From NCBI GenBank assembly GCA_029931535.1, contig JAQPZY010001688.1:5573001-5637000 (forward strand): DNA of 64,000 nucleotides. The letters run 5' to 3'. The position numbers and the translations under genes were made by a program. This document shows, piece after piece, positions 46,350 through 59,196 of this stretch. Numbering within the stretch: the first letter of the stretch is position 1; every line of letters starts with the position of its first letter. Below the pieces are notes generated by a model, which was not told the DNA's origin, did no database searches, and saw only the letters and a program-made list of their open reading frames with translations. Origin of the DNA: Margaritifera margaritifera. Taxonomy: Eukaryota; Mollusca; Bivalvia; Unionida; Margaritiferidae.

Positions 46350-47125
46350 GTATTATTACACCATGACCTCTGACCTTTAAACCCCAGAATATATAGATTT
46401 ATTTTCCCACAATATATTTTTCTTTATTACCCTAAGTGCAAGTCATCCATTTTTTTACCCCCAAATCAATCGACCTCTTCCATACCTTAAGTGCAAGCTC
46501 TTCACAAACTCTGGCTAAGGTCTGTGGTCTAGAAGCAAAGTTATTATGCCGAAAACATTGGTCTTCTTGCAGTCACAGTGGCCTTAACATTTGACCTTTT
46601 GACCCCCAAACGGATAGACTTCTTTCTTACCCTAAGTGCAAGCCATCCACAAAGTCTGGTCCTGGTCTGTTATTGTGCAGAAACCATTTTTCTAATTTCA
46701 ATCAGTTACCTTGACCTTTCTATTCCAAAGGCAATAAGGTTCTTCCTTACAAATGCAAGTTTGGTAACATTAGATGGTGGAGAATATGAGTTATTATGCA
46801 GAAACCAGTTTTATTCTTTCAGTCACAGTGACCTTGACCTTTCACTTTTTTAAATCGAAATCAGTTGGGTTCTTCCTTACCCCAAGTGCAAGCCATCTAC
46901 AAAGTTTGATAACTGAATGGTGGACAACTTGAGTTATTGTGCAGAAAACATTTTTCTTTGTTTACAGTGACCTTGACCTTTGACATTTTGACTCTGGAAT
47001 TGATAGGGTTCTTAATTACTCCATGTACAAGCCATCTACAAAGTTTGGTAACTGTAGATAGTGGACAACTAGAGTTATTGCCCAAAAACACAACTGGAAA
47101 CAGACAGAGGAACATACACTCCACC
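46350..47125 (+). repeat. ~110-145-bp tandem units with TGACCTTGACCTTTGACC-type motifs
   Basis: The motif occurs near 46365, 46575, 46700, 46820 and 46965. Each is followed by AT(A/C)GG(G/T)TTCTTCCTTACC-like sequence, AAGTGCAAGCCATC(T/C)ACAAAG and GAGTTATT(G/A)TGCAGAAACCA. Units are diverged. Frames through the array are not genes. Confidence 0.75.
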
Positions 47126-50000
47126 TTATGACAGGCGAATAAAAATGTGTGAAGTTCTACTGACAATTATAAGAATGTGATGAAAAAACTGTTAAGCAGA
47201 ACACACATTTCCTTAAGTTCAACTTGATTAAATGTTTGGAAAGTCAAAATCTGTAATTGATATTTGACTGCACTTGTAATTAATGGAAAATGTGCACTCA
47301 ATATACACACACTGGTCTGAATGAGACTACCAGTAACTGTCTAATGAATTGTTCCTACTTACCTGCCTTCCTTGCTGGTATCATCTTGTCTACTGCATTT
47401 GCAAGAGCAAGTACATGTATATGCAGAACTTTCATTTGAAACCATTAATATATGATGACAAATCAATGACAATAAAATCAAAGCAAACTCTGATAACTGA
47501 GTCAAAGTCCAATATGATAGGTTTACCTATTATTCAATATTAAGTCCTACAAAATAATTAATTACCTTAAATTTTTGCAAATTTCATCATGACTGAATTT
47601 TATTGCTGTCAAGATAAAATAATCTCAACCATATCCATGTTCCACACAATTTGGTAAATCACACCTACAGTCAGCACATACTCTTAAATATTATTAGTTG
47701 GAAACTCCATGTCCTGACAAGAAATTGATTTACAAATATAATTTGTCTTTAAATAGCTACTAACAATCACAAAAACATGGCAACAGAAGTGTTATTTGAT
47801 CAGTGTTATTTTGAGCTGTCTTTTATATAAACAAAAATCAAAGATAATAGTTTTGCTACTTGCTGCCATAGTACCGAAGGCCCAAGGGGAACCACCCAAT
47901 TGTTTGAATTCACATCCTCTAATGAGAATAAATTTGCATTACAAAAATTTCAATTATTTATCTATGTATACATATGTACAAGTTTAACAGATGCTAATGA
48001 AAAATATGGGAGAGGAGGGTCACTTCTGAAAGAAAACTACAATATTACTTACTTATGCTTTTCTCCATCACTACCAGTTGTATAAAATGGGTCACACTAG
48101 CTGAAGCTGTCCATTTCTTTGTTGTATTGTCCATGAGACATAACACTAAATATTTTCTGTTTTGCCCTTGAAGAATAAAATATCACATAATCCCTGCTTC
48201 ATATCAAACTGTGACAACATATGCCAGGTCCTTCTTGTTTTGGTGATACCTTGCAGACATAGGAAAGCTGTATATCAGCCATTGTGAATGATATTGACAC
48301 AATATCCAGATAAGTCTGGGAATCAATGTTACAGGAAAATAACACCATCTACCAGTATGTCACTGTATTTAAACATATCTAGATTCACAATGCAAGCATA
48401 TTGATTCTATAGTCTGAGTGCCTCCTACTCTCAATCCAATTTCTTTATTGTTTTTCCCTGCAATAAAGGTGTCTTCATAGTATTAGTGAAGTGAACAAAC
48501 TGATTCCAACATCCATGGACTTCCTAAAATCAGTGCTGTATCTATCTCCACATCCATCCAAATATACTCTCCTATTGGTGAGATTAATGCTGTAACGTAA
48601 ATCTGTGTTTTCTAAAAAATATACGAACAAAATATTTACCTATATGCAGAGGTCCATCTACATTGTCTTACACAAAAGACTGTGATCTACTGTAGTTTGA
48701 AGAATTGATTCCTCATGATGTCACCGGATATATCTATAGTTTTCATTTTTTCTTGTCCCACATTCAAAGAGATATGAAAAGTCACTGAACTAGATCTAAA
48801 CACTATTTACATGGACACCTCAATTATACTGAATAAGTTATCCTTTTTTTGTATGGTTATAGGTTACAATAGCACCAAGACACAATTACACCAATTATCC
48901 TAATTAAGGGGTACATATAACTGAAATATATCCATTTAGCAGAGCATACATGGGTTCATCTTTGTTGCAATCTGTGTCAAGGATGCAAAATAGTCTTGAT
49001 CTTGTGTTACTTTGCCCAAATTTAAAATTGTCTCGACACTAATCACTTTTCAACACTGTTAAATTTGGAGTACACTTCTGTCTCATTAACAGATTTCATG
49101 GAATTTTTTATTTTATGCAAGCATCTGCTCATTTCAAGAAATTCAAACTTTTCAAAAGCTACAATGGAGTATTCCGATCAGTTTATAATTCCGTGGAAAC
49201 ACTTCCAGTTTCAGTATTTTAAAAACTCAATCGAATTTTGAAGATGTGGAATACAGGCCTTGGTCTTAATGTACATTATATTGATATACTAAATGACAGC
49301 AAAGCTAAAACTGTAGAATTACAGATTTGAGTTAGTACATGCATCTGATATTTCACATTACAGATGTAATTTTAGACAAGCAGGAATGTATGTGGATAGA
49401 CTGAGACTGTCAATCAAGCCAGTAAACTGTTGATTCCTTCACTCCTTACAATCTGGATATCAAAAAGCTGAGAACAGCACGTGGCCTCAAGTCTTTCACG
49501 CTTCCTCCCTCCTGAGGTGGGTCAATTCAACTCAAGATTAAACCTCTAAATATGAGAGGTAGTTCAGTATTACACCAATGAAAAATCCATTCAACTCCCT
49601 AACACTTGTGGAACACCATTACATCTACAGGTCCCTGCGATTGATAGACAGCCCTAAACAAATGATACACAAAACGCTGTGATGGAAAATGGTTCCTGCA
49701 GCATCACAATCCAGAAAGCAACTTGTCAGATTCCATTGATCTGAAGCTGGCTTGCTGCTGTAGACATGGTAAGAATGTGGCAGTATCACAACTTTCCAAG
49801 ACCTGACCCTAAAAATCAATGAGCAAATTTAATGTGAAATCTTCCACCAATCAAAGAGCCTGTAACAAATTAGTTTGGGAAGTATTGATTTTTGCCCCAC
49901 TTGTTCAATAATTTGTAGACTACCTTAGGTACAGTGCTGCATCCGAAAATGGATCTCATAACCCAGCTGAGACTGGGATGATCCGTCTCATTATTGTAAT
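47126..50000. other. unassigned sequence
   Basis: Long unique interval, AT-rich, with only short frames lacking recognisable domains. It could be intronic or intergenic. Confidence 0.3.
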
Positions 50001-50301
50001 AGATGCTGCATAGTGGAAGCAAGGTCCATGGGGAACAAGTAGTATTGGAAATTGCTGATATGTTCTGCATCAGCAATAATAGAATATTAATGAAGGCATT
50101 CCACCACTTTCTAAGCACTATATAAAAAGCTGTAACATATCAATGGCATTTAAAACAGATGACTTTCCAAGGATACATTTCTGAAATAATGCAGACTATA
50201 CTGGAACATATAGTGACAGTAATGAAGAGGGAAGTTCCTACAAAAGAATAAACTCATTTTTGGACACATTTTCAAACACAGATGCTGCATAGTGGAAGCA
50301 A
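50001..50301. repeat. 22-bp exact direct repeat, 279 bp apart
   Basis: AGATGCTGCATAGTGGAAGC followed by AA occurs at 50001-50022 and at 50280-50301. Flanks are not similar. The meaning is unknown. Confidence 0.7.
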
Positions 50302-51419
50302 TAGTTCAAACATATATGTACAAACTTGCACAAGTGTTTTGGAACAATATTCATTAGTTTGGAAAAACCATATAAATGGTAGTCCATGTGCACTTGTGCA
50401 GGAAAGAATTTCTGTAAACAAGTTCTCAGATGTGGTCATCTAGGCTCTTGACCACATCCTGGGCACTCTGCACATAACAACCAACAGTGCCAGTAAAATC
50501 AACAGCTTAGTATTGTGCGACTCTTCATAGTGATACTAAAGATACTAGACACTAGCTTCCGAATAAAATGAATTAAAATCATAAAAATCTGTCATTCTGA
50601 GCAAATATTGCCTTTTTCTCATGCGGTGTTACATCCTTTTGATATTCTGAACCTTTAAATGGTATATAATATGTTATAGCCTTCCAATATGGTAATGCTC
50701 CCCTATGTTATTTGTGCCAACAAAAACAGTTTAAAAGCATTTCATTTTCATTTTTTCAAACAAGCTATCATATGTTTATAATAATTTATAATAAATGAAT
50801 ACCTAGGAAATATATCAGTTCAATCGTGATTTTACATTTTGTCAGATATTACAGGGGTCAGCCTCATCCCTAATAACTGCAACTTACTACTGAAACACTG
50901 ACATACCAAAACAAAGGTATTTTAGTAGATGTATTTTTGAGTATTTAATTACTTATGACACTAAACATATCCACAACATAAATTCAAAAAACAAATTTTG
51001 AATATCTCCCCCAAAAATTCTACCTGGTAAAATACAATGTTGATGCTGGAGGTAAACTTTGAAGCCTATCGATATATATAATAATGCAAGTCAACAGTTT
51101 TATCTTTTATAGTGTTATAGTAATTTACTGGCACATACATACCTTTTGATAATTTATTTAAACATCATAATGATAAGTTATAGGAAAAGTATAATCATTT
51201 GTTGACTTCACAGATCAAGAAAAAATTAAAAAGTGACATTCATTTGACATAACAGGTAAGATATTGAATATGCAAAATTATTTGTTCAAAAGGAGTACAA
51301 ATAAGCACACGTTGCATATATATTGAATAAAGATGATACAAAAACCTAAAGTGCTGTTAGAGGTACTTTTGAAAAGATAATATGGAAGACACAAAAATAT
51401 AACATTAGGAGAGATCTCA
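50302..51419. other. unassigned sequence
   Basis: No supported feature. Confidence 0.3.
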
Positions 51420-51424
51420 ATGCT

Positions 51425-51805
51425 GACCTCGGGTTTGTAGCTAATATTGTAAAATGGACACCTGAAATAAAACATGCTCCATCACATTACTCAGGTTTGT
51501 AGCTAGTAATGTTAAATGGGCAACTGAAATAAAACATGCTCCATCACATTACTCAGGTTTGCAGCTAATAATGTTAAATGGACAACTGAAATAAAACATG
51601 CTCCATCACATTACTCAGGTTTGTAGCTAGTAATGTTAAATGGGCAACTGAAATAAAACATGCTCCATCACATTACTCAGGTTTGTAGCTAGTAATGTTA
51701 AATGGGCAACTGAAATAAAGCATGCTCCATCACATTACTCCAGTTTGTTGCTAATAATGTAAAATGGGCAACTGAAATAAAACATACTCCATCACATTAC
51801 TCAGA
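51425..51805. repeat. 62-bp tandem repeat, 6 copies
   Basis: GGTTTG(T/C)AGCTA-type starts lie at 51432, 51494, 51556, 51618, 51680 and about 51742, a period of exactly 62 bp. Units contain AATGTTAAATGG.CAACTG and ACATGCTCCATCACATTAC. Inner copies are nearly identical; the first and last are the most diverged. Confidence 0.95.
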
Positions 51806-52715
51806 CATTTGAAGTGCAGCATTTAATATCAAGTCTCTAGCAGAGTTCACAGATAATTTGTATTGATTTTTCCTTTTAACATTATTTCTAATTAAAGTGT
51901 ATTTTGTCAGTACAAGCTTTCAAAGCTAACAATATTCAGTGCAATTCACTATTGAGCATAGGGGACATGTTTAATGCTTGTTTATTTGTATATTTATTGT
52001 AGTTCTCTACTGTATGTTTGTTTAAAACTGACTAAATTTGATTTCTTCCAAATAGCAATAGAAAAAGCATATGGATATTTTTGCAGTTCAGCACAATTCT
52101 GCTTGGACAGGCAAGCATTGTTAATAATCAGACATCTCAGTATAAACTGTAGACGCAAACTATGTGTCAATAACAATTACCGGTATTAGATATGAAAGAA
52201 ATCATTGTCAAAAAAATATTTATTAGTTTACGATCACAGCATATGGCAGCGATGAAGTAGCAACAATGAATTGATGCAGTTCAAATGACCAAAATGCAGT
52301 GAATGTTTTCAGTATGATGGCAGATTACAGGTTACTAGGCAGAAATGATGTAGCACCAAATCCATGAATGGGTATGATTTAGTTTTTTTTTTATGCAGGG
52401 CTTGAAATTAGCAGTAATCCACTATTATGAGGCTACTAAATTTCCTGCCATACTATAGGTTTTCATAATTGTAATAGTTCAATGGCGAGTAAAGTTCAGT
52501 TGTCACCAGTCAGCATTTTTATTTATGCTATCATATGTAACTTTTCAAAGTCTGAATGACTGAATGATGTTCAAGTTCTCTCTGAGCTTATCGCATAAAT
52601 CCCAGAGATTCAATTGCTCCGCTAGAGAGTTAGAACAAATGAGAATTTTACAAATCGTATTTCAAAATGAGGATTTATAAATCTTTACCAGTTTGTTAGA
52701 TTTATAAGGTACAGT
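51806..52715. other. unassigned sequence
   Basis: No supported feature. Confidence 0.3.
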
Positions 52716-53690
52716 TGTGACACATCAGCCCCTTTTATGTTGATGCACCCTTGCAGAGCTAGAAATACAGCTTTCATTTCTAGATTGTTTATGTGGAGGG
52801 ACAACTCATCCCGAGTCCAATGACCCTGAAGAATTATCCCCTCTGGCTCTAATGAGCACTCCAACCAGGATCTGATGTGTCGGTGAACAGATAGGAGTGG
52901 GGGTCGGGTGCATGCATGGGAACCCCAGTCAGGAGTCTGTCCCAATTCATTTGCAAATGGAGATGAAAATCTGGTCATAGAGGAATCAGAGCTGATAGAG
53001 AATCAGTGGCGTTCCAGGTTCCCAATAGGGATAGGTAAAGGCAAACAGACAACGATGTTTTTGCTTGTAGTGCCTCTAGAAGTGCCAGGATTCAATTGAT
53101 ACGATCCCATGGGACCCGGCCTAACTTCTGGTTGGTGAGGAAGTTCATTCCCACATAAATGAAGTCCTGAGATGGAATGAGCTCTGACTTTTTAGGTTGG
53201 GTAAAAAATCCAACCAAGTTACTGCAGACCAACAATGGAACAGATCCTGATGGAGGGACTGAACCTGTACATTGTGGATCAGCCAGTCATCGAAGTACTG
53301 GTGAATCGGGGTTCCCAGTAATTGGAGGTAAGATGCTACTATTCCCATAACTCGGGTGAGTACTCTGGGTGAGGAAGCAATTCCAAATGGCAGAACCCGG
53401 AATTGAAAAACTTCCTGGTCCAAGCAAAACCAGAGGTACTTTTGAAGTGAAGGAAATATCACGATGTGCAAATAGGCATCCTAAAGGTCAACAGAAACTG
53501 CATAATCTGACGAATGCATTGTGTTCCGGATTGAGGAAGTGGTCTCCATCTTAAAATCTTCCGCCAGAAGAAACAGTATAACAGAGAGAGATCGATTATG
53601 ATACGAGATTTCTGGCTTTTCTTGGTGACCAGGAATATTCAGGAGTAGAAGGCGGCAGACTGATCATTCAGGACCGACTCTCAACTGCCC
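52716..53690 (-). pseudogene. DIRS copy 4 reverse transcriptase and RNase H start
   Basis: The minus strand reads FPSLQKYLWFCLDQEVFQFR, then VLPFGIASSPRVLTRVMGIV, then the catalytic loop HQYFDDWLIH, where the usual Y-x-D-D reads YFDD (53145-53471). Next come SELIPSQDFIYVGMNFLTNQ and ILALLEALQAKTSLSAF (thumb/connection, other frame). After that come GIILQGHWTRDELSLHINNL and EMKAVFLALQGC of RNase H (52685-52978). Truncation at about 52716 removes the rest. Frameshifts and stops are present. Confidence 0.8.
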
Positions 53691-53699
53691 CTCCATACA

Positions 53700-54540
53700 A
53701 AAGGGTTTGCACCTCTTCCCTTAACTTCCCCAGATTGGACTGGTGAAAGAACATGGGAGTCCTTGATAGAGGGGGTTGTTCCTGAAACTGAAGCTGGTAA
53801 CCCTTGCTCACAATAGAAAGGACCCACTAATTATCTGCGATGCTTGACCAAGCCTCCAAAAAGAGGCTTAGAAAAGCACCTACAGGGACGTTTGTGAGAG
53901 GAATACATAGAGGGAGAGGGTGTAAGTCCCTAAGACTGTCACTGCCACCCTTCCTTGGGAAAAAAGGTGGGTTAGAGAACTTCCTCCCAGAGGCTCTTAG
54001 ATAATTTCCACACTGTGAGCCCGACTGATGATGAGGAGGTCTCAATGAGATTGAACATTGGACTGTGGCTGCATCTGTTTGAAAAATTTAGTGGATATAC
54101 CCTGGGAGCAATTTGGATTAGTACGCTTCCTGGTCGATTGAGATGGGCCAGGAGCAGGAGTGAAGGATCTATGCCGATGATGCTTCAAATCTTGTGAAGC
54201 CACAGTAGGGATGAGTCCTCCGAAGAGGGACTCCACTTCCAACTGAGCAGCCCTAGAACTTTTGAGGAGTCCAATGCAACGTAATGGCAGATGTGCAGAA
54301 ATTCTGCTGATAAAGCCATTGTGACAGAAAGTGTATGCCAGGATGTCTTGGCCACAGCTTCCATCATGCGCTGTAATGTGGTTGGGTTCAGAGCAGTCTC
54401 CTTCAGCATACTAAATGAAGTAGCTGAGAAGAGGTCATTATGGGAAGCTATGGTGACCAGAAGCCGTACTTTCTGCTCAATATCTTCAATTGTTTTAATG
54501 GGAAGTATGTACCCAGGCTCCAGTTGAAATACCCACTTGA
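53700..54540 (-). pseudogene. DIRS copy 4 gag, C-terminal part
   Basis: The minus strand from 54540 reads FQLEPGYILPIKTIEDIEQK, then NDLFSATSFSMLKETALNPT and LSAEFLHICHYVALDSSKVL. This aligns with copy 1 (LPVKTLESLEQKAGSLVT, LFSAASFSLLKEESLSPM) and suggests a helical capsid-like region. A basic segment follows in other frames (HRHRSFTPAPGPSQSTRKRT; 54042-54242). It is cut at 54540 by the nested transposon. Confidence 0.7.
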
Positions 54541-57500
54541 GGCCATCCATATATAATGTTACACAATGGGGGGGGGGGAGGGGTCTGACTTGTGTGATGA
54601 TGGGGGGGGGGGGGGTTGAAAAATGTGATGTCACAAAAACAACTCCAGCACCATCTACCAGGGAAAATGTAAACTATGTAGCATCGCAGTATCGCAGAAA
54701 AAGTGCACAGTACTGTAGGCACTTGTGCAGTGGTGCTAAACGATGATTGTTGATCAATTTGCTGAGAAACAATACACATTGCTGTTCCCACGCTGTGACA
54801 ACTGTACTATATCCCATATTCCCACGCTAAGACAAAGTCCCACCAGTCTCGAAAAGTATTTTTCTCTGCTCGCACATAATAGTTGCATGTTCTCTGCACA
54901 AATTCCCCATTTTAATAATTCAGTGTGAATTGATTATGGATAAAAATAAATTATGTCTTTGTTAGTTGCATATGTTCTGGTATATCCTACAAAAAGCAGA
55001 AAGGTTTGCCAAGAACAACTAGGTAAGAAGTGGAACGAAATTAAGAAAGACACAGATTTGCAAGTCAAAGTTGATCATTTGTCAAAGGAGCTAAAGGTGA
55101 TTTTCATGAGGAAAAAAAAGGGATCACTTCTTACATTTTGGGTGAAACAAACACCGTCAGCTAAAGAAAAAGAAGTTCCATTAAAATTGTCTCAAGATTC
55201 TGCTCAGTTTGATGAGTATTTGACTGATGACAAGGTTATTACTGCTGCTGATTCCATGCCTAGCATTAGCAATTCAGTGGCGACAAGTATTGCTACAGTC
55301 CAATTACAGTTGCAGTCGCAGATTGATGTCTTGAATTCTGATCTGGTTGACTTGTATGAATGACAGAAATGAGGACTACTTAACAGATGAACAGGATAGA
55401 GAGTTGAAAGAAAAGAAAAAAACAAAAATTGAATTGGAATCAAGTTAAAGAGGTAGAAGGATGACCAAAAAAGATCACAGATGGCAAGGGATGATAATAA
55501 GATGAAACTGAATGCTGTGTTGGAAGAAAATCCCAAAGTGCACAAATCTCTGAATGTCAGGACCATATCTGGTAGGTCAAGAATTGAAGAGGATCAGCCA
55601 CTGCTACTGAAAGCTATTCTGGACATTGCTATGCATGGATCTGCTTCTCATGAGAAAAGACAGAGTGACATTTACAGAAGCATCAAAACATTAGATCAAT
55701 TGACAAACCAGTTGAAGATGGATGGCTTTATCATCAGTCAAAGTGGACTTTACCTTCGTCTTTTGCCAAAGCACAGTTCATCATTGGAAGGTCAACAGTC
55801 CCAGTAAAGCTGATTAGAACACAAAACGATCAGCATGCAAAACATATGGACAGGCAGTTTGTACAGCCACAATCAGACACTTGGAGGAGCTATTTTCCAT
55901 GCTAGGGCCTAATGAGGTGTGTTTCATAAGTCAAGATGACAAGTCTTGCATCCAATCGGTCTGACTAGTGCCAATAAGCAAAGTCCACTGCTGATGCATG
56001 TGGAATATAGAGTCAGCCTCCCTGATCATGACTGGGTTGTAGCTGCCTGACATAAGCTAATTCCCTCTGTCTATGCCGGAATCTGGATTCAGTCCAACGG
56101 ACTTGGGAAACGAGAAGCTGATGGCTATTCGCATCCAACATATATTGCAATCAGGTCAGGAAAGCACTTGTCATCTACAGCATTCAGCCATGGGCTTGAC
56201 TTTGAAAAGTTGGTGAATCTCAAGGAATTTGACGCCATTATCAGGAACAGTATTGATCACTTGGTCAAACCAATTCTTGTGTTCACCATTGATGGTGGTC
56301 CAGATTAAAATCTGTGATACCAAAAAGTTATTAAGGTTGCAATTCACCACTTTCTTCAACACGATCTTGACGCTGTGTTCACTGCAACAAATACACCAGG
56401 ACGAAGCGCCTTTAATAGAGTTGAAGAACAATGGCACCACTGAGTAAGGAACTGAGTGGATTGATTTTACTCACAACCACTACGGCAGTCACTTAGACAA
56501 AAGAGGTAACACTGTCGACTCTGAGCTGGAGAAGAACTTGGTTTTTGCCATAAATACTCAGGCCAAAATCTGGTCACAGTAGGTCGCAGACAAATTACTG
56601 ACCGTTGCTGAATATATCAAGCCAACCAATTCTGAGCTCTTGGAATGGAAAATATCATTCAGAGATCACAAATAGTATGACCTCCATGTGTGATCAAGCC
56701 ATTATTTGACTCAGATTGTGAAGTGCGCTGATGATAAATGCTGTTTGAAACCAAGAAGCTCGTATTTCAGTGTGGTTACAGGCAGGTTTCTTCCTCCTCT
56801 ACCACTCATTCAAACAGGTGAAAGACTTAAGGTTTCCAGAATGAGCAACAGATGAAGTGTAGCACAAGTTTGCATCCTTTTTGCATCTCAAAGCCTGAAA
56901 GTGGACGACATCCTTCCCTGGCAGGCAAATACCTTTCGGTTGATCCCATACGACCTGTACTGTCCATCAGTTCAATCTGTGTTTAGTGACAGGATTTGCA
57001 AGGTACGCAACCTGTACTTTGCCTCTCTGGTCATGCTGCGCAGCCACTCTGTCCAGTACAAACAGGTCTCAGTTCCGACAAAGCGCATCAGACCAGTGAG
57101 AGTGGCTGCTCGTAGGCAATGCAAGATGATGGTCATAATCGCGAATGAGAATGGAGAGAGTGCAGATTGGCTTGATGAGGAAGGAGCTCGATTTAAACAG
57201 AATATCCCTTCCAAAGGATGATGATCTCAGTGGGCAAGGTTTTCCCGTTTGTTTCATCAAGAATCATTTTACATCTTCATGGGAGGAACAGAACAATAAC
57301 AAATAAATTCATGAGATGAGATGCCTACAACTTTTTTCCTTGGATTTTTGTGTCTTTTTCCTAACCACAATATTTCTGTTTAGTATAGGTTTCCAGAGGA
57401 CTAAACCCGAATTGATCAAGATATTTTTTGAAAGTATTAAATAATTTAGAATGCAGTGTTGTATTGTTGTGTGTTTTTCTAATACAAAGTGATTCAAACC

Positions 57501-57652
57501 AATTTTATTTTTGAAAATTTTTATGGGGGGGGGGGGCAAAGCTTTGTGATGTCACAAATGGGGGGGGGGGGGTCTTAGTTTTTGTGATGAAATGTGATGA
57601 GGGGAGGGAGGGGGTAAAAAATTCACCAAAATTGTGTCATATATAGATGGCC
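54541..57652 (+). mobile_element. DDE DNA transposon nested in DIRS copy 4 gag
   Basis: 3112 bp bounded by imperfect inverted ends: left GGCCATCCATATATAATG then TTACACAAT; reversed right GGCCATCTATATATGACACA then AT. Just inside each end are G-runs and a TTGTGATGTCACAAA-type palindrome (54618-54636 and 57543-57557). A degenerate transposase gene lies on the plus strand. The flanks continue gag: CCCACTTGA before it and CCGCGTCCAACTGG after it align with the continuous copy 1 sequence near 21390-21420. A possible short target duplication (ACTTGAGG / CCCTTAGG) is imperfect. Confidence 0.8.
54953..57221 (+). pseudogene. transposase of the nested DDE transposon (degenerate)
   Basis: An open start (136 codons from 54953; LGKKWNEIKKDTDLQVKVDH) is followed by a second frame (55481-55807). 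The latter ends in a possible DNA-binding helix pair (IKTLDQLTNQLKMDGFIISQ, then SGLYLRLLPK). Next come FISQDDKS (first Asp, about 55935), HVEYRVSLPDHDWVVAA, VFTIDGGPD (second Asp, 56291) and PGRSAFNRVEEQWH (Glu, about 56423). The last two lie in one frame 44 codons apart. The end reads YCPSVQSVFSDRICKVRNLY. Multiple stops and frame changes make it inactive. I recall similar proteins, unnamed, in cnidarian and insect genomes; the superfamily is not assigned. Confidence 0.75.
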
Positions 57653-59196
57653 CCCTTAGGATGCACCCGCGTCCAACTGGGAAGGTTTAATGGGCCACAA
57701 AACCTCCGTGTTATTTCCTCAATCGTAGAGGAATGAGGAAGAAGTGGGAGATCTGCTTGTGGTTGAGTTGGGCTGTGCACCAGATGGTTTCAGGCACCAG
57801 AGGCAGTAAACTTCATTTACCACCTTATCAAAGGACCAGATCTCCTCCTCCTCATCCAACTCAGAGGAGTTGGTGGGCCTGATAAGAGGCATCAAATGAG
57901 CTAATTCTACCTCGAACTCATTAGAGTCTACGAGGATGGATAAGGCATCATCATCTAGAACACTTTGAGCAGGAGAGTGGCTGGGCATCACTATGTCTTT
58001 TGGTGAAAGTGACAAAGGAGCAATCGGTGCCGTTTCCCTTACTTGTTTGTCATGGTGAGTAGGGACTCTATGTGTTCTAAAAGTTCCAGGATGAAGAAGA
58101 AACCGCTTGTCTTTCCTGGATGATGCTATGCCTCCAGCCTTCCTGGTGGATGCCGCTTGATGAGGAAGTGATGGTGGGACATGAACCGGGGCATCACCTT
58201 TACTCTGGGTCCAGGGTCCAGTAAACAAGGGGGACAAGGGAGCATAAGGAACCAATTACACTGAGGTGGAGGGCCCCACATCATGCACATATTCATTTGG
58301 ATTCTATGAAAAGGGGTCCCCTTCCCTAGTCTAAACCCACTGGACAGACTCCCAATCCTGAACCAGGTGTGATCGTAAAGTGGGGAGAGGGGAAATTGGT
58401 CCGATCCCTATCCCTGTACCATGAGGTCTCCGAGTAATGACTGGTGCAAAATCGGCAAATGGTACTTTTTGACAGGTCACTGGGATGAAGTGACCAGTGA
58501 CTGGTCACCATACATTGACCGGTCACTTTGACAAACTGATCAGTGCCCAGACATTGACCGGTGTCCTGTGCCCAGTCACCAAACTTTGACCGTTCAGGTG
58601 ACATAGATATGTCAGAGCCTAGTTCGTCTTCATCGCTCATCAAGGTATGGTGCTGCTCCTCCCACTCAGGAGGGTGCAACACATTACCCTGAGACGAGCG
58701 ATGCACTTCCTTCCTTGTGGAAGGCAGCAAGACGCTACCCTGGGATGAGTGGTGCACTTCCTTGCAGAAGACAGCATCATGCTACTGTGAATGTGAGGGG
58801 TGTTTGTCGTCTCCTTCCTTTTGGGGGAGGCAATCTACTCCTTGAACGTTCATTCCCTCCTACAGAAGGGGCCTTACCTGTCTCCGAAGAGACTGGTCCC
58901 ATACTCCCCTGGGTCCCGGGAGTGTTCTTCTGAGCTGAAGAACTAGTATTCTTACAGTGGGCTTCTTGGAGCTCTGTAAAAGAAAAACCTGAAAATTCAA
59001 AGATGAGGGGGATTGATGTTTTGTCCGCCCTCTATACGTACATCTGGAATCAGTTAGATTCCAGACTTCATTAGTCCATATTGTGCAAAATAGTATAACG
59101 ATCCTTAAGTGTGCACTTTGAACATGTGAGGCAGTCTGGGTGAGTGTCCCATGGGCCCTTCTTGTGGCCACACTTTCCTACAGACTGTCCTAGCAT
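57653..59196 (-). pseudogene. DIRS copy 4 gag, N-terminal part
   Basis: ATG at 59196 starts MLGQSVGKCGHKKGPWDTHP, followed by DCLTCSKCTLK; a frameshift follows. Further pieces are WTNEVWNLTDSRCTYRGRTK, then the repeat motif (VLLPSTRKEVHRSSQGN; 58326-58757). The acidic middle (SELDEEEEIWSFDKVVNEVY; 57719-58255) runs up to the transposon insertion at 57652. The N-terminal Cys/His cluster matches copy 3. Confidence 0.7.
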
